Assembly: GCF_022179465.1 (NCBI RefSeq)
Contig: NZ_BPQV01000004.1
Coordinates: 310,001-374,000, forward strand
DNA: 64,000 bases
Direction of reading: 5' to 3'
Origin: Methylobacterium organophilum
GTDB lineage: Bacteria; Pseudomonadota; Alphaproteobacteria; Rhizobiales; Beijerinckiaceae
Part shown: piece after piece, positions 26,502-34,229 of the stretch
Layout of the letters: every line of letters starts with the position of its first letter
Position numbering within the stretch: the stretch's first letter is position 1
Made by a program: the position numbers and the translations under genes
Notes under the pieces: model-generated
Told to the model about the DNA's origin: nothing
Database searches by the model: none
Seen by the model: the letters and a program-made list of their open reading frames with translations, nothing else

Positions 26502-27353
26502 TCAGGCCGGTCCCGTCGCCACGGGACGGGCCGGGTCGCTGCCCCATTCCGACCAGGAGCCGTCATAGAGCGCCCGGGGCGGACGCCCGAGGGTCTCCAG
26601 CGCCAGGGACACGATCGCCGCGGTGACGCCGGAGCCGCAGGTGGTGATGACGGGGGCGTCGAGATCGACGCCGGCTTCGGCGAAGGCGGCGCGCAGGGAC
26701 GCCTCGTCCTTCAGGCGGCCATTGGCCTGGAGGGCGGCGTAGTGGACGTTGCGGGCGCCGGGCATGTGGCCGGGGCGCACGCCGGGGCGCGGCTCCGCCT
26801 CCTCCCCGCGGAAACGGGGGCCGGAGCGGGCATCGACGAGTTGGGCGCTGCCGCGCTCCAGGGCCCGGGCGACGTCCTGCGCATCCGCCACGGCGCCATG
26901 GTCGAGGCGGGCGGTGAAGTGGCGGCGCTCCCGAGGAGGCGCGTCGCCCTCCTCGGTCGGATAGCCGGCGGCGATCCAGGCCGGAAGGCCGCCCTCGAGG
27001 ATGGCGACGTCGCGCACGCCGTAGGCGCGCAGCATCCACCAGACCCGGGGCGCCGAGAACAGGCCCATGCCGTCATAGACGACGATCTGGGCACCGTCCC
27101 CGACCCCGAGGGCCCGCATACGGGAAGAGAACACCTCCGGCCGCGGCAGCATATGGGGCAGGGGGGAGGTCTCGTCGCTCATCGCGTCGATGTCGAAGCG
27201 GATCGCGCCGGGGACATGGGCGGCCCGGAACTCGCCCTCGGCATCGCGGCCCTGCGCCGGGAGGTACCAGGACGCGTCGAGGACGACGATGTCCGGCGCC
27301 GCCAGGCGCTCCTTGAGCCAGTCGGCGGTGACGAAGGGCGAAGTCGCCATCAT
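26502..27353 (-). CDS. sseA: 3-mercaptopyruvate sulfurtransferase
   Basis: A two-domain rhodanese that moves sulfur from 3-mercaptopyruvate to thiol acceptors or cyanide. In 283 residues, the inactive N-terminal rhodanese domain has LDASWYLPAQGRDAEGEF, HVPGAIRFDID and VVYDG. The active C-terminal domain has the loop TTCGSGVTA, the CGSGVT form typical of mercaptopyruvate enzymes rather than thiosulfate ones. Start: ATG 27353, ATG 27350 and GTG 27371 are all possible. Confidence 0.9.
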   Translation of the reverse strand: MMATSPFVTADWLKERLAAPDIVVLDASWYLPAQGRDAEGEFRAAHVPGAIRFDIDAMSDETSPLPHMLPRPEVFSSRMRALGVGDGAQIVVYDGMGLFSAPRVWWMLRAYGVRDVAILEGGLPAWIAAGYPTEEGDAPPRERRHFTARLDHGAVADAQDVARALERGSAQLVDARSGPRFRGEEAEPRPGVRPGHMPGARNVHYAALQANGRLKDEASLRAAFAEAGVDLDAPVITTCGSGVTAAIVSLALETLGRPPRALYDGSWSEWGSDPARPVATGPA

Positions 27354-27572
27354 GCAGAATCCGTCGCACAACCAGGGCCCGGCAAGGTCGTCCTCCCGGG
27401 TTTCCCGGGCGATTGCCCTACCGGCGCCTTAAGTCAACCACATCCAGGCGTTTGTTGCATCCCGGACACCGCGCGGCGGAGCCCGATGCCCTGCGGCAGG
27501 TTGCCGTCGACGAATTCCCACCATCCAATACAGGTGGTGGCCATCGGGAGAGATCCGTCCCAAAGTTGTGCG

Positions 27573-28058
27573 ATGCCGAAACGTAACCATTCAAAGCCAG
27601 GTCTCCTGGTCGCGCCCGCAGCCGACTCTGCCCCTTCGCTCGCGGGCAAGCTCGCGAAGGCGCCCTCCTCGAAGAAGTCCTCCGGCAAGAAGGCGGCGGC
27701 ACAAGCCAAGCCCAAGGACCGCGCCAAAGGCGGGACGCGGCGTACGGCCCCCGAGACCGCGCCCCCCCGCGGCAAGGCGGCCAAGGGAGCCGCCGGAGGC
27801 CCCGCGAAGGAGGGACCTTCGCAGAAGGCGGCCCCTCTTGCCCGCCGGAAGACCTTCCTGGTCGCCGTCCGCCTGCCCCAGGCCGACGCGCCCGCGCTCC
27901 TGCGGGTCTATGCCGCGGTCAAGCGCAGCGCAGCGGACGCCCTCATGGCGGTGCAGGACGAACTCGGCGCGGAAGCCGCCGTGGAGCTCACCGGAAGCCT
28001 CTCGACCCGCATGGCCCGCACCCTGGGGCTGAAGGCCGAGGAGGTGCGCCTGATCTGA
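27573..28058 (+). CDS. Basic Lys/Ala-rich protein with small conserved C-terminal domain
   Basis: A 161-residue protein not recognised by family. Residues 1-90 are low-complexity, rich in Lys, Ala, Pro and Gly (SKKSSGKKAAAQAKPKDRAKG and similar), like bacterial histone-H1-like tails. Residues 92-161 are ordinary globular sequence (KTFLVAVRLPQADAPALLRV ... MARTLGLKAEEVRLI). The strong basic tail suggests binding to DNA, RNA or another polyanion; this is inference. ATG 27573 has no strong ribosome site. The 80-residue gene downstream may be cotranscribed. Confidence 0.6.
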   Translation: MPKRNHSKPGLLVAPAADSAPSLAGKLAKAPSSKKSSGKKAAAQAKPKDRAKGGTRRTAPETAPPRGKAAKGAAGGPAKEGPSQKAAPLARRKTFLVAVRLPQADAPALLRVYAAVKRSAADALMAVQDELGAEAAVELTGSLSTRMARTLGLKAEEVRLI

Positions 28059-28129
28059 CCCGCGCTTCCGCCGGGGCGGCGGAGCGCCTATCTGCACAAC
28101 CGATCCTGCAACCGGAGAGCGGGCGGACC

Positions 28130-28372
28130 TTGGCCTTTCGTGAAACCTTCCACATCGAGGTCGTCGGCGCCGAGGGGCGGGGCGAGGGGGTGCTGCAGCG
28201 GATCTCGGTCCGCACCACGGGACTCGAGGCCGCCCGCGAGAAGGCGCTGGGGCTGTTCGCCCGCGCCCGGGTGCCCCAGCGCAACGGCCCCGTCGCCGAG
28301 GCCGTGCGGGTGATCGACGGCGCCGGCACCGAAGTGTTCCGCTGGAGCCGCTTCGACGCGGCGGAGACCTGA
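28130..28372 (+). CDS. Small conserved-type protein, unknown function
   Basis: An 80-residue protein read from TTG 28130, with GGAGAG about 12 bases upstream. The sequence (MAFRETFHIEVVGAEGRGEG, then VLQRISVRTTGLEAAREKAL) has normal protein composition, suggesting a small alpha/beta domain. No motif is recognised. It is convergent with the acyltransferase gene, with 7 bases between stops. Confidence 0.6.
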   Translation: MAFRETFHIEVVGAEGRGEGVLQRISVRTTGLEAAREKALGLFARARVPQRNGPVAEAVRVIDGAGTEVFRWSRFDAAET

Positions 28373-28379
28373 GGGCGCC

Positions 28380-29534
28380 CTACCGCCGCCAGCGCAGGCG
28401 GGCCCGGGCGACGAGGGCCCGCAGGGATTCGAGCCGGGCCGCGAGGGGGAAGAGCGGGTCGCCGCCCCCGGCCTCGATCAGCGCATGGGCGAGGGGGCGC
28501 CGGCCCTCCCAGGCCGATTCGATCATCCGGAAGCCCGGCGGCGCGCAGGAATCGGCCCCGGCGAGGCGCGCATCGGCGCGGAGGCTACGGGTGACCTCGC
28601 GGACGAGCTGCACGCCCGGGGAGTTCCGGGCCTCGGCCTCGTCGTGGGAGATCTTCAGGTACCAGAGCGTGCCGCCGGTGCGGATCGCCAGGGAGGCGGC
28701 GAGGCTTTTCCCGTCCTTCCCCTCTCCGCGCCGCAGCCGGTCGATGCGCACGGCGCCCCGCGCGCCGTAGGCCGCGACGAGGGCGTGGAGGAAGCGGGCC
28801 TCTGCCGGGTGCTGGCCCAGGGCGGTGCCCGCCCGCCCCTTCCAGCCGGCGGTTTCGAGGGCGATGTAGTCGTCAAGCGCCGGCCCGAGGGCGTCTCGGT
28901 CCGTCACGGTCTCGAAGCAGGCCGGGGCGAGGCGGCGGCGCAGCCGGTCGAGCTGGCGCGTCCTGCGCGGCGAGAGCGACGCCTCCCCCCGTGCGTCCAC
29001 GCCGAGATCGAGCCAGCCGCGCGCATGCGCCCAGTGATCGGCCCGGCGAAGGCCGTGACGGGCGCGATGCGCCTCGACGAGGGCGGCCAGGGGGCCGTCC
29101 AGGGGCAGATAGGGCATCATCATCCGGCGCGGCAGACCGAGGGGCCGGGGGGCGTCCAGGAGCGCCGCGAGCGCGGCCGGCGCCGCAGCGGCGTCGAGAA
29201 GCGGCGCGCCGAAGATCGCGAAGCCGTGGCTCCAGCCCATCAGCACCGGCAGGGGCAGCCCCCAGCGCCGGACGATCCGGCAGGGCCAGAGGGCGAGCAG
29301 GCGGCAGCCCGGCGCCTCCGGCGGGCGGTCGGCGACGAGGAGGAGTTCGACCCCCTCGCCGAAGGCCGGCGCCGCCGCGAGGGCGAAATCGGGCTCGAAG
29401 AACAGGTTGTCGACGAGGGCATTCTCCGCCAGCGCCCGCCAGGCCGGCAGGAACGGCCCGGCCTCGTCCAGGCGGCGCAGGGCGACGACGAGCCCGTCCG
29501 GCCGCCGGACGGTACGGGAGGGGGAAGCGCTCAC
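28380..29534 (-). CDS. CelD/BcsL-like GNAT-fold acyltransferase
   Basis: A 384-residue protein of the Acetyltransf_6 (CelD-like) group. The N-terminal half has DNLFFEPDFALAAAPAFG and the WPCRIVRRWGLPLPVLMGW strand, and the C-terminal GNAT part has LAIRTGGTLWYLKISHDEAEARNSPGVQL. Such proteins modify envelope or exopolysaccharides. The GTG start overlaps the stop of the flippase gene by 4 bases, so both serve one surface-polysaccharide task. Confidence 0.8.
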   Translation of the reverse strand: MSASPSRTVRRPDGLVVALRRLDEAGPFLPAWRALAENALVDNLFFEPDFALAAAPAFGEGVELLLVADRPPEAPGCRLLALWPCRIVRRWGLPLPVLMGWSHGFAIFGAPLLDAAAAPAALAALLDAPRPLGLPRRMMMPYLPLDGPLAALVEAHRARHGLRRADHWAHARGWLDLGVDARGEASLSPRRTRQLDRLRRRLAPACFETVTDRDALGPALDDYIALETAGWKGRAGTALGQHPAEARFLHALVAAYGARGAVRIDRLRRGEGKDGKSLAASLAIRTGGTLWYLKISHDEAEARNSPGVQLVREVTRSLRADARLAGADSCAPPGFRMIESAWEGRRPLAHALIEAGGGDPLFPLAARLESLRALVARARLRWRR

Positions 29535-30949
29535 GCCGCGCGCCGGCTCCGGCGGGCGAGGCCGTCGGCGATGCCGATGATGTTGAAATGCCAGGCCGCC
29601 GCCGCGCCGGCGACCGCGATCAGGGCGAACTGGAGGGCCTCCCCGAACACCCCGTCCCCCCCAGGCAGCCGGCTCACCCCGGACAGGATGGCGGAGGTGC
29701 CGAGCGCGCAGAGCACGATCAGCACGATGTCGACCACCGGCACCGGCATGCGGATGCCGCCCTTCGCGCCGAGGATGAAGGCAAGGCAGGCGACCGCCTG
29801 GCCCACGGCCACGGCGATCGCCGCGCCCATCACGCCGTGGGTCGGGATGAGCAGCAGGGACAGGCCGGCGACCACGACGAGCAGGAGCAGCGAGGCCACG
29901 GCGTCGAGATGGCTGGTGCGGGCGAAGTAGATCACCTGCCCGAAGTAGTAGGCGCGGAACATCTGGCAGAGGCTCGCCGCCACCAGGATCGGCGCCAGCT
30001 CCAGGGCGGTGCCGCGGTATTCCGGCCCGAGCAGCACCGAGACGAGCACCGCGTCGAAGCTCAGGTAGAACACCGTGCCGAAGGCGCCGACCAGGGTCAG
30101 CGCCCGCGCGGCATCCCTCAGCACCGGCCGCGCGGCCGGCATGCCGCCGTCGCGGGCGTCGCGCTTGGCGATGGAGATCATCGACAGGGCGATGCTCTCC
30201 CCGAACACGACGAAGCTCTGGCGCAGGAAGTCGCCGATGGCGCCGTAGGCGCCGAGCTCCTGCGCGCCGATGCTCTTGCCGATGATCAGCCGGTCGAGGG
30301 TCTGGGCCAGGGCCGCGAGCCCGAAGGACAGCACCAGCGGCCAGCCATAGGCGAGGAGGCGGCGGGCCTCCGCGACGCTGCCCCGGCCTCGCAGCAGCGG
30401 CCCGACGGAGCGCAAGGCGGGCAGGGCGGCGAGCGCGTTGGCCAGCGCCACCGCCAGGACGAGGTCGATCGGATCGCCCGTGCGGGCGAGGACGAGACTG
30501 CCGAGGCCGAGCACGAGCACGCCCCGGGCGACCACCGAGGCCGCCACCGAAGCGGCCGCGAGCCGGGTGCGCGCCACCTCCAGCGTGCCCTCGAAGATCG
30601 CCATGCCGAGGACGGCCGCCACCACCGCGGCGGCCATGGGCGGGGCGAGCAGGCCCGCGGCGGCCGCGCCGGCGGTGACGAGCCCGGCCAGGACCAGCAT
30701 GCCCATCAGCAGGCGCACCAGGGTGCCGACCTGCTCCGGCGCGCGGGTCTCGTCATAGAGGGCGAAGAACGCGAATTTCGGCCATTGGCAGGTCGCGCCG
30801 TAGACGAGCAGCGCCCAGGACAGCACCCACAGATAGCTGCCGTAGACCTCGACCGGGGCCAGCCGGGTGAAGACGGCGAGGGAGGCCATGTTCAGCGCCG
30901 CCGCGACGCCCCGCGAGCCGACATAGGTGAGGGTGTGGCGCGCGATCAT
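29531..30949 (-). CDS. Wzx-type oligosaccharide flippase
   Basis: A 472-residue polytopic membrane protein with 12-14 hydrophobic segments, of the MATE/MOP-superfamily flippases that move lipid-linked sugars across the inner membrane. The N-terminus (TLTYVGSRGVAAALNMASLAVFTRLAPVEVYGSY) is typical. LGAYGAIGDFLRQSFVVFGE lies mid-protein. It is first in a two-gene unit with the acyltransferase. No glycosyltransferase genes are adjacent. Confidence 0.85.
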   Translation of the reverse strand: MIARHTLTYVGSRGVAAALNMASLAVFTRLAPVEVYGSYLWVLSWALLVYGATCQWPKFAFFALYDETRAPEQVGTLVRLLMGMLVLAGLVTAGAAAAGLLAPPMAAAVVAAVLGMAIFEGTLEVARTRLAAASVAASVVARGVLVLGLGSLVLARTGDPIDLVLAVALANALAALPALRSVGPLLRGRGSVAEARRLLAYGWPLVLSFGLAALAQTLDRLIIGKSIGAQELGAYGAIGDFLRQSFVVFGESIALSMISIAKRDARDGGMPAARPVLRDAARALTLVGAFGTVFYLSFDAVLVSVLLGPEYRGTALELAPILVAASLCQMFRAYYFGQVIYFARTSHLDAVASLLLLVVVAGLSLLLIPTHGVMGAAIAVAVGQAVACLAFILGAKGGIRMPVPVVDIVLIVLCALGTSAILSGVSRLPGGDGVFGEALQFALIAVAGAAAAWHFNIIGIADGLARRSRRAA

Positions 30950-31503
30950 CCCGCGACCCGCGCGGCCGCGCCGTCCGTAAACCGGACGCGCCGCCCGGCG
31001 CTGGCCGGACGCATGCCATTCTGGAACGCCGCACGCACACGCAGTCTCCCAACGGACAGGACGACGCAGCCGCCATGCCGCCGCCCGGCGCCCGCCTCCG
31101 GAAGGGGCAGGGCCGGCCCTCCGGTTCATCGCATGCCCTGCCCGGCCGCCCAAGCATCCGTCCGGCCGCAGGGCGGCGCTGGCCACCGGATTCCGCCGTT
31201 CATCCCCATCGGCGAGGGCGGAATCCGCCCGCCGGCCCCACAAAGGTCGCGCATTGACTTGCCGCGGGAGCGGGCGCATATGTGCAGCGCAGCGTCAGCG
31301 GCCGAATGAGTGCCGCTTGAGGGGGCTGCGTGACGGCGCGCTTCTCCGCTTTCCAGCCCGAGACGCGAACCGGCCCCTCTCTTCAACGTGCATGCATCTT
31401 CGACCGCCCCATCACGCGGGCAGTCCCTCGCAAACTGACCGGCCTGATCCCGTCGCGAACGCGCGACGCCGGTGGCCGGACATCGCTGCCCGAAAGATAC
31501 GAC
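30950..31503. other. Divergent intergenic region and long helicase leader
   Basis: 554 bases between the flippase and helicase starts. It holds a candidate promoter at 31254-31282, then a leader of about 210 bases before the helicase TTG. Long leaders are common on cold-induced DEAD-box helicase mRNAs, but no specific RNA element is recognised here. Confidence 0.5.
31254..31282 (+). promoter_or_regulatory. Candidate -35/-10 promoter for the helicase
   Basis: TTGACT and CATATG are separated by 17 bases. The -35 matches five of six consensus bases and the -10 is weak, as is usual in alphaproteobacteria. Confidence 0.4.
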
Positions 31504-33054
31504 TTGACCCAGTTTTCCGATTTCGGACTCGCGGAGCCCGTGCTGAAGGCGCTTGCCGAGGCCGGCTACGTGACGCCGACCCCGATCCAGGCGCAGGCGA
31601 TCGCGCCCGCCATGGAGGGCCGGGACCTCTGCGGCATCGCCCAGACCGGCACCGGCAAGACGGCGGCCTTCGCCCTGCCGATCCTGCACCGCCTCGCCCA
31701 GGACAAGCGCCGGGCGCCCCGCCGCGGCTGCCGGGCGCTGGTGCTCTCACCCACCCGTGAGCTCGCCAACCAGATCGCCGACAGCTTCTCCGACTACGGC
31801 AAGCATCTCGCCCTCACCAACACCGTGGTGTTCGGCGGCGTCACCATCGGCCGCCAGGAGCGGGCGGTGGCGCCGGGCGTCGACATCCTCGTCGCCACCC
31901 CCGGCCGGCTCATCGACCTCGTCGACCGCCGGGCGCTGACCCTTGAGGGCGTCGAGATCCTCGTCCTCGACGAGGCCGACCAGATGCTCGACCTCGGCTT
32001 CATCCACGCCCTCAAGCGCATCGTGAAGATGCTCCCGGCCCAGCGCCAGAGCCTGTTCTTCTCGGCCACCATGCCGCGGAACATCGCCGACCTCGCCGGC
32101 CAGTACCTGCGCGATCCCGTGCAGGTCGCCGTCACCCCGGTGGCGACCACCGCCGAGCGCGTCGAGCAGCAGGTGATCTTCTGCCATACCGGCGCCAAGC
32201 AGGCCCTGCTCGGCCACATCCTGCGCGATCCCTCGATCGACCGCGTCCTCGTCTTCACCCGGACCAAGCACGGTGCCGACCGGGTGGTGCGCGGCCTCGA
32301 CAAGGTCGGTATCGCTGGCGCGGCGATCCACGGCAACAAGTCCCAGCCGCAGCGCGAGCGGGCGCTCGCCGCCTTCCGCGACGGTTCCTGCCGGGTGCTG
32401 GTGGCGACGGACATCGCCGCCCGCGGCATCGACGTCGAGGGCGTGACCCACGTCGTCAATTACGACCTGCCGAACGTGCCGGAATCCTACGTCCACCGCA
32501 TCGGCCGCACCGCCCGCGCCGGGGCGGCGGGCCTCGCCATCTCCTTCTGCAACGACGAGGAGAAGGCCTACCTGCGCGACATCGAGCGGATCACCCGCCA
32601 GAAGGTGCCGGTGGCCGGCTTCCCCGAGGGCTTCGTGCCCCCGACCCGCCAGGAGGCCCAGGAGAACGCCGCCGAGGAGGCTCGCCGGCCGCCGCGCCAG
32701 CCCCAGGGCCGGCCGGGCCAGCGCCAGGGTCGCCCGGGCGGCCGCCCGGCCCAGCACCAGGGGCAGCGCCCGGCCCAATCCGCCGGCCAGCACCAGGGCC
32801 GGCCCGGCCAGGGTCGCGACGGGGAGGCCCGCGGCGGCCGTCCCGGACGTCCCCAGGGCCTGCCCGGCGGCCAGGGCCGCCCGGAGCGGACCGAGCGCAA
32901 TGGCGCGCCCCGCGACCAGCGCGCCGAACCGCGCGGCGAGAACCGGGGTGCGGGCCGCCCCGAGCGGCGCGGGCCGCGCCCCGGCGGCAACCGTCCGGGC
33001 CAGGGCGGCGAGGGCCGCGCCATCGGCTGGCTCGAGCGCGCCCCGCGCTCCTGA
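31504..33054 (+). CDS. DEAD-box RNA helicase with Gly/Arg/Gln/Pro-rich tail
   Basis: An ATP-dependent RNA helicase. From TTG 31504, where homology begins (TQFSDFGLAEPVL), it has 516 residues. Motifs: Q-motif TPTPIQAQAI, Walker A AQTGTGKT, PTREL, TPGRLID, DEAD (VLDEADQ), SAT, ARGID and HRIGRTARAG. The core ends near residue 375. The last 130 residues are disordered, full of RPGQ/QGRPG/PGGR repeats, as in RNA-chaperone helicases that form condensates or act in cold adaptation. An upstream in-frame GTG at 31330 would add 58 unlikely residues. Confidence 0.93.
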   Translation: MTQFSDFGLAEPVLKALAEAGYVTPTPIQAQAIAPAMEGRDLCGIAQTGTGKTAAFALPILHRLAQDKRRAPRRGCRALVLSPTRELANQIADSFSDYGKHLALTNTVVFGGVTIGRQERAVAPGVDILVATPGRLIDLVDRRALTLEGVEILVLDEADQMLDLGFIHALKRIVKMLPAQRQSLFFSATMPRNIADLAGQYLRDPVQVAVTPVATTAERVEQQVIFCHTGAKQALLGHILRDPSIDRVLVFTRTKHGADRVVRGLDKVGIAGAAIHGNKSQPQRERALAAFRDGSCRVLVATDIAARGIDVEGVTHVVNYDLPNVPESYVHRIGRTARAGAAGLAISFCNDEEKAYLRDIERITRQKVPVAGFPEGFVPPTRQEAQENAAEEARRPPRQPQGRPGQRQGRPGGRPAQHQGQRPAQSAGQHQGRPGQGRDGEARGGRPGRPQGLPGGQGRPERTERNGAPRDQRAEPRGENRGAGRPERRGPRPGGNRPGQGGEGRAIGWLERAPRS

Positions 33055-33096
33055 TCCGGGCTCGGCTCGCAAAGAGCCGATCCGACACGCGAAACG

Positions 33097-33125
33097 AGGC
33101 CGGTCCCCCTGGGGCCGGCCTTTTT
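33097..33125 (+). terminator. Rho-independent terminator after the helicase
   Basis: AGGCCGG-T-CCCC-CT-GGGG-CCGGCCT forms a stem with one bulged T and is followed by TTTTT. Confidence 0.9.
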
Positions 33126-33204
33126 CGTGCCGCGGCCCCCTCTCCGGGATTGCCGCCGCGCCCGCCGCCCCCATCTCGGCCAGACCCAGCTTGTGGAGGA
33201 TGCG

Positions 33205-33390
33205 ATGCGGTTCGAGCTCTACCGGGATGCCGCCGGCGAATGGCGCTGGCGCCTGCGCGCCAGCAACGGCAACGTCATCGCCGATTCGGGAGAGGGCTAT
33301 GTCCGCCGCGAGGATTGCGAGCACGCGATCGAACTCGTCCGTCGGAGCGGGGAGGCGCGGGTCGTCGACATGACGACGCAGATCGCCTGA
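33205..33390 (+). CDS. YegP-like DUF1508 protein
   Basis: A 61-residue single DUF1508 unit: MRFELYRDAAGEWRWRLRA, SNGNVIADSGEGYVRREDC, HAIELVR. These small beta-rich proteins are widespread and of unknown function. ATG 33205 is preceded by TGGAGGATG; longer upstream reading is not protein-like. A hairpin follows directly. Confidence 0.88.
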   Translation: MRFELYRDAAGEWRWRLRASNGNVIADSGEGYVRREDCEHAIELVRRSGEARVVDMTTQIA

Positions 33391-33397
33391 CCGGCTC

Positions 33398-33417
33398 GGC
33401 TGCCCTTCGGGGCAGCC
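33398..33417 (+). terminator. TTCG-loop hairpin after the DUF1508 gene
   Basis: GGCTGCCC-TTCG-GGGCAGCC is a perfect 8 bp stem with a very stable tetraloop, 7 bases after the stop. It lacks a T-run, so it may end transcription weakly or protect the mRNA 3' end. Confidence 0.55.
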
Positions 33418-33636
33418 CCCCTGATAGCGGGGCGCGGGCAAGTCTTCATGGAACCGGCCGCAGCAAGAACTGCTTTCAGCTTGGGCATGCCCTGTTTTTA
33501 CGCAAGACCACGGCCCCCCTAAGCGCCTGAAAGGACACGATCATCTTCCGAAAACCGCTTCGCCTTTCGGTTGTGCTGTCCTAGGATGATCGCGGCAGAC
33601 GGCCCGCACTAGACGGGCCAGGCCGGAGGAAATCCG

Positions 33637-33777
33637 ATGTTCAGAACCGCCAGCCAGGCGCGGCGGGCCGATGCGCCGGCCCGCGATCTCCTGCAGCATG
33701 TGCCCCTGGAATGGGCCATGGCGGCCTTCGCCATCATCCTGGCGGCCGGCCTGAAGCTTGCGGGCATCCTGCCCTGA
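33637..33777 (+). CDS. 46-residue single-span membrane peptide
   Basis: A short ORF with a strong ribosome site, GGAGGAAATCCG, before ATG 33637. It encodes a basic/amphipathic N-terminus (MFRTASQARRADAPARDLLQ) and one TM helix (WAMAAFAIILAAGLKLAGIL) ending in Pro. It lies 47 bases before the thioesterase and may be cotranscribed with it. Family unknown. Confidence 0.6.
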   Translation: MFRTASQARRADAPARDLLQHVPLEWAMAAFAIILAAGLKLAGILP

Positions 33778-33824
33778 GCACAGGCCTGGCACGGATCGGC
33801 GGCGCATCGGCACGGGAGGGGGGC

Positions 33825-34229
33825 ATGGAGGAGGCGGAGGCACCGCAGGGCAACCTGACGGTGCGCACCATCGCGATGCCGGCGGACACCAACGCCAACG
33901 GCGACATCTTCGGCGGCTGGGTGATGTCGCAGATGGACCAGGCCGGCGGCATCGCCGGGGTCGAGCGGGCGCAGGGCCGCGTGGTCACGGTGGCGGTCGA
34001 CGCCATGACCTTCATCCGGCCGGTCAAGGTCGGGGACGTGCTCTGCGTCTACACCCGCATCACCGCCGTCGGCCGCACCTCGATGAAGATCGAGGTCGAG
34101 GCCTGGGCCCGGCGCTTCCGCACGCAGCTGCGCGAGAAGGTGACGCAGGCGCGCTTCACCTTCGTCTCGATCGACGACCAGGGCCGGCCGCGGCCGGTGC
34201 CGCCGGAGGTCGACGGCGTTTCCGCCTGA
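33825..34229 (+). CDS. YciA-like acyl-CoA thioesterase
   Basis: A 134-residue hot-dog-fold thioesterase that hydrolyses acyl-CoA to free acid and CoA. DTNANGDIFGGWVMSQMDQAG contains the Asn/Asp active-site region. VVTVAVDAMTFIRPVKVGDVL is the second family strand. GGGAGGGGGGC precedes ATG 33825. Cytoplasmic. It abuts the stop of the convergent porin gene. Confidence 0.9.
   Translation: MEEAEAPQGNLTVRTIAMPADTNANGDIFGGWVMSQMDQAGGIAGVERAQGRVVTVAVDAMTFIRPVKVGDVLCVYTRITAVGRTSMKIEVEAWARRFRTQLREKVTQARFTFVSIDDQGRPRPVPPEVDGVSA

Noticed and set aside
28991-31309. 772-codon plus-strand frame opposite the flippase and acyltransferase
   Set aside because: Composition is Gly/Arg/Asp/His-rich nonsense; the minus-strand genes are recognisable.
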